Of a stretch of DNA of 64,000 nt, positions 1 to 8,671 are shown one piece after another. A model generated the notes under the pieces. The model ran no database searches, was not told where the DNA came from, and worked only from the letters and a program-made list of their open reading frames with translations. The translations under genes and the position numbers were made by a program. The stretch's first letter is position 1. Each line of letters begins with the position of its first letter. The DNA comes from Streptomyces pyxinicus (GTDB lineage Bacteria > Actinomycetota > Actinomycetes > Streptomycetales > Streptomycetaceae), in contig NZ_JANUGP010000020.1 of the NCBI RefSeq assembly GCF_024753135.1, positions 92,397 through 156,396 on the forward strand. The letters are read 5' to 3'.

Positions 1-1322
1 CCCGGCATCCCGCCGCCCTGCGCCATGCGGGACATCATCTTGCGGGCCTCGAAGAACCGCTCGACCAGGTTCTTCACCGCGCTGACCTCGACACCGGAGC
101 CCTTGGCGATACGGGCGCGGCGCGAGCCGTTGATGAGGGTCGGCTCCTGGCGCTCGGCCGGGGTCATCGACTTGATGATCGCGGCGGTGCGGTCGACGTC
201 GCGCTCGTCGATGTTCTGGATCTGGTCCTTGATCTGGCCCATGCCCGGGAGCATGCCGAGCAGCTTGGAGATGGAGCCCATCTTCCTGACCTGCTCCATC
301 TGGGCCAGGAAGTCGTCCAGGGTGAAGTCCTGGCCCTTCTTGGACGCCAGCTTCGAGGCCATCTTGGCGGCCTCTTCCTGGCTGAAGGTCTTCTCCGCCT
401 GCTCGATCAGGGTGAGCAGGTCACCCATGTCGAGGATGCGGGAGGCCATCCGGTCCGGGTGGAAGGCGTCGAACTCGTCCAGCTTCTCGCCGTTCGACGC
501 GAACATGATCGGCTTGCCGGTGATCTGCCGGATGGACAGCGCGGCACCGCCGCGGGCGTCGCCGTCCAGCTTGGAGAGGACCACGCCGTCGAAGCCGACG
601 CCGTCGCGGAAGGCCTCGGCGGTGTTGACCGCGTCCTGGCCGATCATCGCGTCGACGACGAAGAGGATCTCGTCCGGGGAGACGGCGTCGCGGATGTCCG
701 CGGCCTGCCGCATCATCTCGGCGTCGATGCCGAGCCGGCCGGCGGTGTCCACGATCACGATGTCGTGGACCTTGGACTTCGCGTGCTCGATGGAGTCCTT
801 GGCGACCTTGACCGGATCGCCCACGCCGTTGCCCGGCTCGGGCGCGTACACGGCGACACCGGCGCGCTCGGCGACGACGCTGAGCTGGTTGACGGCGTTG
901 GGCCGCTGGAGGTCACAGGCGACCAGCAGCGGGGAGTGGCCCTGCTCCTTCAGCCAGCGGCCGAGCTTGCCCGCGAGGGTGGTCTTACCGGCACCCTGGA
1001 GACCGGCGAGCATGATCACGGTGGGCGGCTGCTTGGCGAACCGCAGCCGCCGGGTCTCGCCGCCCAGGATCGTGACCAGCTCGTCGTTGACGATCTTCAG
1101 GACCTGCTGCGCCGGGTTCAGGGCCCTGGAGACCTCGGCACCGAGGGCGCGCTCCTTGACGTTCTTGATGAACGTCCGCACGACCGGGAGCGCGACGTCG
1201 GCTTCGAGCAGCGCGATACGGATCTCGCGCGCCGTGGCGTCGATGTCCGCCTCGGAGAGCCGTCCCTTGCCGCGCAGGTTCTTGAAAGTCGCTGACAGGC
1301 GATCGGAGAGAGTGTCGAACAC
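1..1322 (-). CDS. ffh: Signal recognition particle protein Ffh, 3' end outside the window
   Basis: Ffh is the SRP54-type GTPase that binds 4.5S/SRP RNA and signal sequences and delivers ribosomes to FtsY at the membrane. About 440 codons are visible from a GTG start (residues begin VFDTLSDRLSATF); the C-terminus runs off the left edge. The N domain is followed by the GTPase domain, with GLQGAGKTT near residue 100, DTAGR, and the SKLDGDARGG guanine-specificity loop. The methionine-rich M domain ends near RKMMSRMAQGGGMPG. Its partner ftsY lies about 7 kb away in the same window. glnD ends 83 bp upstream, so the two genes are probably separate units or only loosely cotranscribed. Confidence 0.97.
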   Translation of the reverse strand, partial: MFDTLSDRLSATFKNLRGKGRLSEADIDATAREIRIALLEADVALPVVRTFIKNVKERALGAEVSRALNPAQQVLKIVNDELVTILGGETRRLRFAKQPPTVIMLAGLQGAGKTTLAGKLGRWLKEQGHSPLLVACDLQRPNAVNQLSVVAERAGVAVYAPEPGNGVGDPVKVAKDSIEHAKSKVHDIVIVDTAGRLGIDAEMMRQAADIRDAVSPDEILFVVDAMIGQDAVNTAEAFRDGVGFDGVVLSKLDGDARGGAALSIRQITGKPIMFASNGEKLDEFDAFHPDRMASRILDMGDLLTLIEQAEKTFSQEEAAKMASKLASKKGQDFTLDDFLAQMEQVRKMGSISKLLGMLPGMGQIKDQIQNIDERDVDRTAAIIKSMTPAERQEPTLINGSRRARIAKGSGVEVSAVKNLVERFFEARKMMSRMAQGGGMP

Positions 1323-1405
1323 GGCGCTCGCGGTCCTCGGGGTCGGTGACGTCTTCTGGGAATCGCCCTCCAGGGTATCCCGGCGCCGAAGTCACCGGGG
1401 CAGGG

Positions 1406-3859
1406 TCATCCGCGCAGGGTCTCCTCCAGTACTCCCGCGAGTGACCCGGCGTCCGCCACCGGCAGCGGCGCCCCGGTGCCGGTGGTGACGTAGAAGGCGT
1501 CGACCGCGTTGGCGCCGAGCGTGCTGACGTGCATGCTGCGCACGCGGACGGCGGCCTTCTCCAGGGCCATGCCGATCCGGTACAGCAGGCCCGGCGCGTC
1601 CTGGGCGCGGACCTCGATCACGGTGGCGTGGTGGGAGGCGGCCGGGGCGACCGTGACGCGCGGCGGCGGAGCGGTCCAGCCGCGGCGGCGCGGGTAGGCA
1701 GCGTCCCGTTCGGCGAGGCGCCCGGCGATGTCCAGGGAGCCGTCCAGGGCGCGGACCAGGTCGGCGCGGAGCCGGGCCGCCTGGGGCAGCGAGCCGTACT
1801 CGGCGGCCACCCGCCAGTCGAGCAGCAGGACGGCGCCGTCGTCGACATCCGCCGGGAGGGTGAGCGCCCGCAGTTCGGCGGTGCGGACGGTGAGCCGGTG
1901 CACGGCGAGCACGCCGGCGACCGCGGGCAGCACCCCGGGCTGGTCGGGTACGGCGATGAGCAGCTCGACGCCGAGCGGTTCGGGCGCGCCGGCCGGTTCC
2001 TCCTCCCCCGTGACCGGCTCCGCCCGGGCGCGCAGGGCGAGGACCGGGCCGCGGGTGCGGTGGGCCTCGACGGCGAGGCGTTCCTGTTCGGCGGTGGGCG
2101 CGGCGGGCTCGGGTTCGTCGGGGGTGCCGCCCGCGAGCAGGGCGGCGACGCGTCGTACCAGGTCGGTGACGAGGGAGCCGCGCCAGGAGGACCAGGCGGC
2201 GGGGCCGGTGGCGAGCGCGTCGGCCTCGGTCAGGGCGTGCAGCAGTTCCAGGGTGCCCGGGGTGCCGACGGCATCGGCGACGGAGCGGACGGTGGCGGGG
2301 TCGTCCAGGTCGCGCCGGGTCGCGGTCTCCACCAGCAGCAGGTGGTGGCGTACGAGGGTGGCGATGACGGTGACGTCGGCGCGGTCGAAGCCGATGCGGG
2401 CGGCCACGTCCTTGGCGATGATCTCGCCGGCCACGGAGTGGTCGCCGGGCCAGCCCTTGCCGATGTCGTGCAGCAGAGCGGCGACGAGCAGCAGGTCGGG
2501 GCGGCCGACCCGGCGGGTGAGTTCGGCGGCGCGGGCGGCGGTCTCGATCAGGTGCCGGTCGACGGTCCACAGGTGGACGGCGTTGCGCTGCGGGCGGCAG
2601 CGGACCCGCTCCCAGTCCGGCAGCAGGCGGCTGATCAGGCCCTCCGCCTCCAGGGCCTCCCAGACCTCGATGGTGGGGCGGCCGGAGCCGAGCAGGGTGA
2701 CGAGCTGTTCGCGGGCCTCGGCGGGCCAGGGCGTGGGCAGGGGGCGCGCGGCCTGGGCCATGCGCCGTACGGCGTGCAGGGAGAGCGGGAGTCCGGCCTG
2801 CGCGGCGGCGGCCGCGGCGCGCAGCGGGAGCACGGGGTCGCGCTCGGGGCGCGCGGCACGGGCGAGCACCACCTCGCCCTCCTGTTCCACCACACCCTCG
2901 GCGAGCGGGGAGCGCTCGGCGACGGGTTTGCCGCCGCCCAGCATGGCGCGCAGCCGGGGACGCACGGCGCGCGAGCGCAGCACGCGCGCCACCTCACGCC
3001 AGGTGACATCGCTGGCGTAGGAGATGACGCGGGCGGCCTCGTAGACCTGGCGGAGCAGGGTGTCGGCGTCCAGGAGCCCGAGTCCGGCGGCGACCTGGTC
3101 CTGTTCCTGGAGGGCGAGCCGGTCGGTGGCGCGGCCGGTGGCCAGGTGCAGTGCGTCGCGGACGTCGAGCAGGCGCCGGCGGGCATCGGCGAGGCCTTCG
3201 CGGGGGGCGTCGGCGAGCCAGGAGGCGGCCACGGCGCGCAGGGCCGTGGCGTCGCGCAGGCCGCCGCGGGCCTCCTTCAGGTCGGGTTCCAGCAGGTACT
3301 GGAGTTCGCCCTGGCGAGCGGCGCGGTCGGCGCAGAGCTGCTGGAGTTCGGGCAGGCGCTTGGGTGCCTGGTTGCGCCAGTCGGCGAGGACGGCGGTGCG
3401 CAGCCCGGCGGTGAGGCCGAGGTCGCCGACCAGGTGGCGGGCGTCGAGCAGGCCGAGCTGGACCTTGAGGTCCTCGGCGGCGGCCTTGCGGGCCTCGGCC
3501 GGGGTGCGCACCGAGTGGTCGAGGTCCAGGCCGAGGTCCCACACCGGGTACCAGAGGCGGTCGGCGAGGGCGGCGACGGCGCCGGGGTCGGAGCCGTCGT
3601 GCAGCAGCAGGAGGTCGAGGTCGCTGCGCGGGGACAGCTCGCCGCGGCCGTAGCCGCCGACGGCGACGAGCGAGGCGCCGCGCAGGGTGCCGGCCGCGGC
3701 GGTGAACAGCCCGGCGAGCCAGTCGTCGGTCAGCCCGGACAGGGCCGCACGGCGCGGCGGCCCGGACCGCGCCCCCTCCGTGAGGAGGCGCAGCCGGGCC
3801 GCTGCGTAGCCGCCGGGTCCCGGGTCGTTCGTCTCGTTGCCTGCATCCGTACCCGTCAC
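1406..3859 (-). CDS. glnD: PII nucleotidyltransferase GlnD
   Basis: GlnD modifies and demodifies the PII protein in response to nitrogen status. In Streptomyces the family member adenylylates GlnK on Tyr51 rather than uridylylating it (established knowledge). The 817-residue protein has the nucleotidyltransferase motif GGYGRGELSPRSDLDLL at about residues 68-84, an HD hydrolase domain (LLHDIGKGWPGDHS) near residue 460, and two C-terminal ACT domains from about residue 635. The GTG start at 3859 is chosen because AGGAG lies seven bases upstream and longer frames run into glnK. It is the last gene of amtB-glnK-glnD, 29 bp after glnK. Confidence 0.96.
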   Translation of the reverse strand: MTGTDAGNETNDPGPGGYAAARLRLLTEGARSGPPRRAALSGLTDDWLAGLFTAAAGTLRGASLVAVGGYGRGELSPRSDLDLLLLHDGSDPGAVAALADRLWYPVWDLGLDLDHSVRTPAEARKAAAEDLKVQLGLLDARHLVGDLGLTAGLRTAVLADWRNQAPKRLPELQQLCADRAARQGELQYLLEPDLKEARGGLRDATALRAVAASWLADAPREGLADARRRLLDVRDALHLATGRATDRLALQEQDQVAAGLGLLDADTLLRQVYEAARVISYASDVTWREVARVLRSRAVRPRLRAMLGGGKPVAERSPLAEGVVEQEGEVVLARAARPERDPVLPLRAAAAAAQAGLPLSLHAVRRMAQAARPLPTPWPAEAREQLVTLLGSGRPTIEVWEALEAEGLISRLLPDWERVRCRPQRNAVHLWTVDRHLIETAARAAELTRRVGRPDLLLVAALLHDIGKGWPGDHSVAGEIIAKDVAARIGFDRADVTVIATLVRHHLLLVETATRRDLDDPATVRSVADAVGTPGTLELLHALTEADALATGPAAWSSWRGSLVTDLVRRVAALLAGGTPDEPEPAAPTAEQERLAVEAHRTRGPVLALRARAEPVTGEEEPAGAPEPLGVELLIAVPDQPGVLPAVAGVLAVHRLTVRTAELRALTLPADVDDGAVLLLDWRVAAEYGSLPQAARLRADLVRALDGSLDIAGRLAERDAAYPRRRGWTAPPPRVTVAPAASHHATVIEVRAQDAPGLLYRIGMALEKAAVRVRSMHVSTLGANAVDAFYVTTGTGAPLPVADAGSLAGVLEETLRG

Positions 3860-3888
3860 CCAGCGACTCCTGTTCCGTTGCCCTGCTG

Positions 3889-4227
3889 TCAGAGCGCGTC
3901 CGGGCCGCGCTCGCCGGTGCGGACCCGTACGGCCGTCTCGACCGGGAGGGACCAGACCTTGCCGTCGCCGATCTTGCCGGTGCGAGCCGCCTTCACGACG
4001 ATCTCGATCAGCTGCTCGGCGTCGTCGTCCTCGGCCAGCACCTCGATGCGGATCTTGGGGACCAGGTCGACGGTGTACTCGGCGCCGCGGTAGACCTCGG
4101 TGTGGCCCCGCTGCCGACCGTAACCGCTGGCCTCGGTGACCGTCAGTCCGTGGACGCCGAACGCCTGAAGGGCCTCCTTGATCTCGTCCAGCCGGTGCGG
4201 CTTGACGACGGCGGTGATGAGCTTCAT
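3889..4227 (-). CDS. glnK: Nitrogen regulatory protein PII (GlnK)
   Basis: This 112-residue trimeric PII protein senses 2-oxoglutarate and ATP/ADP and controls the ammonium channel encoded next to it. It begins MKLITAVVKPHRLDEIKEAL. The T-loop YGRQRGHTEVYRGAEY carries Tyr51, the residue modified by GlnD. The C-terminal signature VKAARTGKIGDGKVW is intact. The ATG overlaps the amtB stop codon in an ATGA arrangement (4224-4227), indicating translational coupling and roughly stoichiometric production of channel and regulator. Some annotations call this gene glnB; the amtB linkage favours glnK. Confidence 0.96.
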   Translation of the reverse strand: MKLITAVVKPHRLDEIKEALQAFGVHGLTVTEASGYGRQRGHTEVYRGAEYTVDLVPKIRIEVLAEDDDAEQLIEIVVKAARTGKIGDGKVWSLPVETAVRVRTGERGPDAL

Positions 4228-5570
4228 GCGTCCACCTTCTTGTTGTGCGAGCCGGCCGGGGCCTGGGCGTGGGCGACGGAGGAACCGAGGACACCGCCGC
4301 CGGCGCCGCTGAAGTCGTACGCCGTCTCGGCGTGCTCGGCCTGGTCGATGCCGGAGATCTCCTCGTCCTGGGATACCCGCATGCCGATCGTCCTGTCGAG
4401 CAGGAAGGCGAGGACGGCGGACGCGATCAGGGAGTAGGCGAGGACCGCGCCGACCCCGGCGAACTGCTTCCAGAGCTGGGTGAAGGTGTGGTCGCCGTAG
4501 AAGACGCCGGTCGCGGTGGACTGGCCCTTGCCGGTGGCGAAGAAGCCGATGAGCAGGGAGCCGATGATGCCGCCGACCATGTGGACGCCGACGACGTCGA
4601 GGGAGTCGTCGTAGCCGAACTTGAACTTCAGGCCGACGGCCGCGGCGCAGGCGACGCCGGCGATGGCGCCGACGGCGATCGCGCCGAGCGGGGAGACCGC
4701 GCCGCCGGACGGGGTGATCGCGACGAGGCCGGCGACCGCGCCGGAGGCGGCGCCCAGCGTGGTGAACGCGCCGTGCCGGATCTTCTCGTAGGCGAGCCAG
4801 GCGAGCATGGCGGCGGCGGTGGCGACCTGGGTGTTGACGAACATCAGCGCGCCCACGCCGTCGTCGTTGCCGAGCCAGGAGCCGGCGTTGAAGCCGAACC
4901 AGCCGAACCACAGCAGACCGGCGCCGAGCATGACCAGCGGCAGGCTGTGCGGGCGCATCGGGTCCTTCTTGAAGCCGACGCGCTTGCCGATGACGAGGAT
5001 GACGCCGAGGGCGCCGGCACCGGCGTTGATGTGGACCGCCGTACCGCCCGCGAAGTCGATCACCCCGAGCTTGAAGGCCCAGCCGTCGGCGCCCCAGACC
5101 CAGTGGGCGACCGGGATGTAGACGACCGTGAGCCACAGCGCGACGAACAGCGACCAGGCCGAGAACTTCACACGGTCGGCCAGGGCACCGCTTATCAGCG
5201 CGGGCGTGATGATCGCGAACATCAGCTGGAAGACCATGAAGACGAAGATCGGGATGGTGTAGCCGTCCCACAGCTCCGTCAGCCCGATGTTGCTCAGTCC
5301 CAGCCAGTCGGCGTTCCAGCCGATGAGGGCGGAGCCGCTGCCGAAGGCGAGGGAGAAGCCGTAGAGCACCCAGAGGATGGTGACGATCCCCAGGCTGATG
5401 AAGCTCATCATCAGCATGTTGAGCGTGCTCTTGACGCGGACCATGCCTCCGTAGAAGAAGGCCAGGCCCGGGGTCATGAGCAGCACCAGGGCGGAACAGA
5501 TGAGCATGAAGCCTGTGTTCGCGGCAGACAGCTTGGGTGCCTCCGCGGCAAGCGTGATGGCTGATGCCAT
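4224..5570 (-). CDS. amtB: Ammonium transporter AmtB
   Basis: AmtB is an ammonium channel of the Amt/Mep/Rh family in the cytoplasmic membrane. The 448-residue protein shows about eleven hydrophobic segments starting with FMLICSALVLLMTPGLAFFYG. The two pore histidines lie in GGTAVHINAGAGALG and VVGVHMVGGIIGS. The C-terminal cytoplasmic tail after RTIGMRVSQDEEI would contact GlnK. The ATG at 5570 has GGAG seven bases upstream. It leads the amtB-glnK-glnD operon, about 105 bp downstream of a GlnR-type box, so expression is expected to rise under nitrogen limitation. Confidence 0.97.
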   Translation of the reverse strand: MASAITLAAEAPKLSAANTGFMLICSALVLLMTPGLAFFYGGMVRVKSTLNMLMMSFISLGIVTILWVLYGFSLAFGSGSALIGWNADWLGLSNIGLTELWDGYTIPIFVFMVFQLMFAIITPALISGALADRVKFSAWSLFVALWLTVVYIPVAHWVWGADGWAFKLGVIDFAGGTAVHINAGAGALGVILVIGKRVGFKKDPMRPHSLPLVMLGAGLLWFGWFGFNAGSWLGNDDGVGALMFVNTQVATAAAMLAWLAYEKIRHGAFTTLGAASGAVAGLVAITPSGGAVSPLGAIAVGAIAGVACAAAVGLKFKFGYDDSLDVVGVHMVGGIIGSLLIGFFATGKGQSTATGVFYGDHTFTQLWKQFAGVGAVLAYSLIASAVLAFLLDRTIGMRVSQDEEISGIDQAEHAETAYDFSGAGGGVLGSSVAHAQAPAGSHNKKVDA

Positions 5571-5650
5571 CGGCGTCTCCTCGTCGGTTGGTACGGCCCC
5601 GTGCGGGCGGTGCCTGAGCGGTCCGGATCAGGTGGGGGGGTGGCCGGTTA

Positions 5651-5669
5651 TGCGCCAGAGATTGGCGCA
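5651..5669. promoter_or_regulatory. Perfect 7-5-7 inverted repeat in the amtB leader
   Basis: TGCGCCA, five bases, then TGGCGCA form a perfect inverted repeat between the GlnR box and amtB. It lies about 80 bp upstream of the start codon, near where the core promoter should be. It could be a second operator or a leader hairpin. No function is assigned. Confidence 0.4.
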
Positions 5670-5674
5670 GCGCG

Positions 5675-5712
5675 GTTTCGACGGAGGCCCCTGGTTGTTT
5701 CGCCGGGGTGAC
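5675..5712 (-). promoter_or_regulatory. GlnR box upstream of amtB
   Basis: Read on the minus strand, the site is GTCAC-6-GAAAC-6-GGGCC-6-GAAAC. This matches the four-part GlnR consensus gTnAc-6-GaAAc repeated twice, with only the third element degenerate. Spacing is exactly six bases throughout. The box sits 105-142 bp upstream of amtB, the position expected for GlnR activation of amtB-glnK-glnD. The rest of the 338 bp gap 5571-5908 holds the amtB leader and the nsdA 3' flank; I see nothing else definite. Confidence 0.8.
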
Positions 5713-5908
5713 GAAGACGCCCTGTGTGTTACGCGTCGATGAAGTGCGGGATGTCCGGCCGCGCGATCGTTATCGTGGCGCAACCTCCCCCGGCGGCTGG
5801 TGCCGGGAGACAGACCGGCCGCGGGCGGCCTCTCGATGACCTGGCATGGGGGAGCCGAGTCGGGCAGTTCGGGAGGACCGGCCGCGGCCGGGGCTTTCGG
5901 TGGTGCGA

Positions 5909-7387
5909 TCAGACCGCCTCGGCGCTCTCGGGCAGGTCGACGGCGAGCTGGTCGGCGAGGTCGACGACGACCGCGAGGTCGCCGTGGTCGCGTACGGCCG
6001 TGTCGACGGTCTTTCGGATACGGGTGTTCACGCGCTCGGAGCGGACCTTCTTGGCGATGCCCATGGCCTGCGAGGCGAACTCCGTGCTGCGCTCGGGCTC
6101 GCGCTGGAGCAGGTGCACGGTGGCCATGCCGATCAGGTTGAGCGCGTAGGACCGCTGGTGCTCGCCGTCCTTGGCGAACAGGTCCACCGCGCGCCGCATG
6201 AGCGGCTCGGCGAGGGAGGCGTAGGTGGGGCTGCGGCCGGCGACGTAGGCGAGGTCGCGGAAGGAGTGGGAGTTCTCGCCGTACAGCTCGGCCTCGGAGA
6301 AGAAGCGGATCCAGTCGGGGTCCGGCTCGTCCCACTCGTCGGACTCGGCGAAGGTGTCCTCGGCCATCCGGACCGCGCGCTTGGTCTTGCCGGGCTGGCC
6401 CATGTTGGCGTACGCGCGGGCCTCCATCGCATACAGCATGGACTGGGTGCGCGGGCTCGCGCAGTCCCGGCTGCCGTACTGCGCGAGGTGGATCAGTTCA
6501 AGAGCGTCGTCGGGCCGGCCGAGGTGGATCATCTGGCGGCTCATGCTGGACAGGACGTACGAACCGAGCGGCTTGTCGCCGGCCTCCTTGGCCGCGTGCA
6601 GGGCGAGCACGAAGTACTTCTGCGCGGTGGGCTGGAGACCGACGTCGTACGACATCCAGCCCGCCAGCTCGGCGAGTTCGGCGGCGACCTTGAAGAGGGT
6701 GCGGGTGGTGGCCTCGGGCTGCGGCTCCTGGAGCAGGTCGGTGACCTCGTGGAGCTGGCCGACGACCGCCTTGCGGCGCAGGCCGCCGCCGCACTGCGCG
6801 TCCCACTGGCGGAACATCCGCGTGGTGGACTCCAGCAGGTCCAGCTCGGGCTTGGACAGCCGGCCCGGGCGGCGGGAGTCGAAAGCGGACTCGGGCTCGG
6901 GCGGCGCGGCCGCGGCGGGGCCGGGCACCAGCCAGCGCTGCATGGGCTCGATGAGGGAGGGCCCGGCGGACAGCGCGAGCGAGGTGCCGAGGAAGCCGCG
7001 CCGGGCGAGCATCAGGTCGCTGCGGGAGAACTCACCGAGCAGGGCGACCGTCTGGGGGCCGGTCCAGGGCAGGTCGACGCCGGACGCGGCGGGCGTCTGG
7101 CGGGCGGCGCGCAGACCGAGGTCCTCGATGGAGACCACGCAGCCGAAGCGCTCGGAGAACAGGTCGGAGAGGATGCGCGGGATCGGCTCGCGCGGGTTCT
7201 CGCCGTCCAGCCAGCGCCGGACGCGCGAGGTGTCGGTGGAGATGTGATTGGCGCCCAACTGGCGTGCCCGGCGGTTGACTTGGCGGGCCAGCTCACCCTT
7301 GGACCAGCCGCTGCGCACGAACCACGAGCCGAGCAGTTCGTTCGGGCGCTTGTCAGCGCTCGCCCCGCCACCGCTGTTGCCGCTCAC
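5909..7387 (-). CDS. nsdA: NsdA-type negative regulator of differentiation, TPR-like repeats
   Basis: NsdA was described in Streptomyces coelicolor as a repressor of aerial mycelium formation and antibiotic production; disruption causes overproduction. The 492-residue product begins with a low-complexity VSGNSGGGASADK, then a region containing RQLGANHISTDTSRVRRWL that resembles a DNA-binding helix-turn-helix. From about residue 190 onward there are helical tetratricopeptide-like repeats (VLALHAAKEAGD, HLGRPDDALELIHLAQ, ALNLIGMATVHL). The GTG at 7387 is preferred because GGGGG lies eight bases upstream; an in-frame upstream start at 7432 lacks a ribosome binding site. Synteny downstream of amtB supports the name. 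Confidence 0.88.
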   Translation of the reverse strand: MSGNSGGGASADKRPNELLGSWFVRSGWSKGELARQVNRRARQLGANHISTDTSRVRRWLDGENPREPIPRILSDLFSERFGCVVSIEDLGLRAARQTPAASGVDLPWTGPQTVALLGEFSRSDLMLARRGFLGTSLALSAGPSLIEPMQRWLVPGPAAAAPPEPESAFDSRRPGRLSKPELDLLESTTRMFRQWDAQCGGGLRRKAVVGQLHEVTDLLQEPQPEATTRTLFKVAAELAELAGWMSYDVGLQPTAQKYFVLALHAAKEAGDKPLGSYVLSSMSRQMIHLGRPDDALELIHLAQYGSRDCASPRTQSMLYAMEARAYANMGQPGKTKRAVRMAEDTFAESDEWDEPDPDWIRFFSEAELYGENSHSFRDLAYVAGRSPTYASLAEPLMRRAVDLFAKDGEHQRSYALNLIGMATVHLLQREPERSTEFASQAMGIAKKVRSERVNTRIRKTVDTAVRDHGDLAVVVDLADQLAVDLPESAEAV

Positions 7388-7843
7388 TGGAACGCCCCCA
7401 TTCCTGAGACCACTTGCCGCCTGGTGCGCCAAGCCCTATCAGAATGCCGGTAAATACGGCTTCCCGTCCGGCGGTTCTCACCCTTCGAACGGGGTGGCGG
7501 CTTGCCTCCGGCATACCCGCGAGTGGATGCGCCCCAGAGCCCGCACACTCACAGTAATCCCCCGATCACCGCTCCAGCCACGGCGATCCCAGAAACGCCA
7601 CCATTCGCCACCCCTTCGAATGAACTCCCGGTTGCCGTCTCACGATTCACTTGACATGGGCCGCCCGGAAGCGGGCGGAGGGGTGCACACCGGAGCGCGT
7701 GCCGTCCGACACACCACCCGACGTGCTTCGATGCGCCGCCTTCACGGTGCGGCACCCAGGGCAGGCGGAGCCGTAGCGTTACGTTCCGCTTCCATCTCAT
7801 TCCGTGGCGTAACCACCGGTGCGCAGGACCCGTTGGAGGGGGC
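7388..7843. other. Divergent intergenic region between nsdA and the primase-like gene
   Basis: This 456 bp gap holds both promoters. On the minus strand, a TGATAG hexamer (within 7436-7441) about 50 bp before nsdA is a possible -10 element. On the plus strand, TAGCGT near 7762 lies upstream of the GGAGGGGG ribosome binding site of the gene at 7844. A TTGACA at about 7650 has no well-placed -10 partner. No RNA gene or repeat was recognised. Confidence 0.35.
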
Positions 7844-8521
7844 ATGGGCTTCACGATCGGCGGCATGCGCGAGATCCGCTCCGGCACCCGCCGGCGCGGT
7901 CGTTCGTCGGACTGCACCGCCGTCGCCGAGTTCACGGGGCTGTGGGGCTGGGACGTGGTGCCGGGCGCGCGGGCCGCGGCCGGCGCCTGCTCGTGCGGGC
8001 ACGCCGACTGCCCGGCGCCGGGCGCGCATCCGCTGGACTTCGCGCCCGAGGTGCCGGCCGGGGCCACGCTGGACGAGGTGACGAAGGCCTGGTCGGAGTT
8101 CCCGGGGGCCGCGGCGCTGCTGCCGGTCGGCCGGGCGTTCGACGTCATCGAGGTCTCCGAGGCCGCCGGCCGGCGGGCCCTGGTACGCCTGGAGCGCATG
8201 GGCCTGCCGCTCGGCCCGGTGACCGCGACCCCGGACGGCCGCGCCCAGTTCTTCGTCGCGCCCGGCGCCGCCGCCGAACTCCCCCGACTGCTCTACCGCA
8301 CCGGCTGGGACGACCCCCGCGCCCTGGACCTGCGCGGCCTCGGCCCGGGTGAGCACATCACCGCACCGCCCTGTGACCGGGGCGGCCTCGGCCCGGCGCG
8401 CTGGCTGCGCCCACCCGCGCTGGACTCCGCGACCCGCCCCCCGGCGGCCCGGCTGCTGCTCGGCACGCTGGCGTACGTGGCACACCGCTCGCGGGGCCGC
8501 GGGTGGGCCGACCGGGCCTGA
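7844..8521 (+). CDS. Protein with bifunctional DNA primase/polymerase N-terminal-type domain
   Basis: The 225-residue product resembles the short Prim-Pol (PF09250-type) proteins common in Streptomyces. After a basic start there is AVAEFTGLWGWDVVPG, a cysteine cluster CSCGHADCPAPGAHP, and LLPVGRAFDVIEVSEAAGRRAL. It lacks the helicase or C-terminal domains of full primase-polymerases and is about the length of the N-domain alone, so enzymatic activity is uncertain. The ATG has GGAGGGGGC immediately upstream. It stands alone, convergent with ftsY and separated from it by a strong hairpin. Confidence 0.8.
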   Translation: MGFTIGGMREIRSGTRRRGRSSDCTAVAEFTGLWGWDVVPGARAAAGACSCGHADCPAPGAHPLDFAPEVPAGATLDEVTKAWSEFPGAAALLPVGRAFDVIEVSEAAGRRALVRLERMGLPLGPVTATPDGRAQFFVAPGAAAELPRLLYRTGWDDPRALDLRGLGPGEHITAPPCDRGGLGPARWLRPPALDSATRPPAARLLLGTLAYVAHRSRGRGWADRA

Positions 8522-8565
8522 CGGCTCTCGCACGGCGACCCGACAGGGCTGCGGCCCCTCAAGGC

Positions 8566-8606
8566 GAAGCGCCCGTCCCCGACTGCACCTCGGGGGCGGG
8601 CGCTTC
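8566..8606. terminator. Bidirectional terminator between the primase-like gene and ftsY
   Basis: A 17 bp stem (arms 8566-8582 and 8590-8606, one G-U pair) encloses the loop CTGCACC. It lies in the gap between two convergent genes, so it can serve both. Confidence 0.85.
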
Positions 8607-8671
8607 TCGTACGCGCCTGGAGCGGGTGTCCGCGTGGTCAGTCACCACGGGAGTCCGCGCGGTCGGTCACC

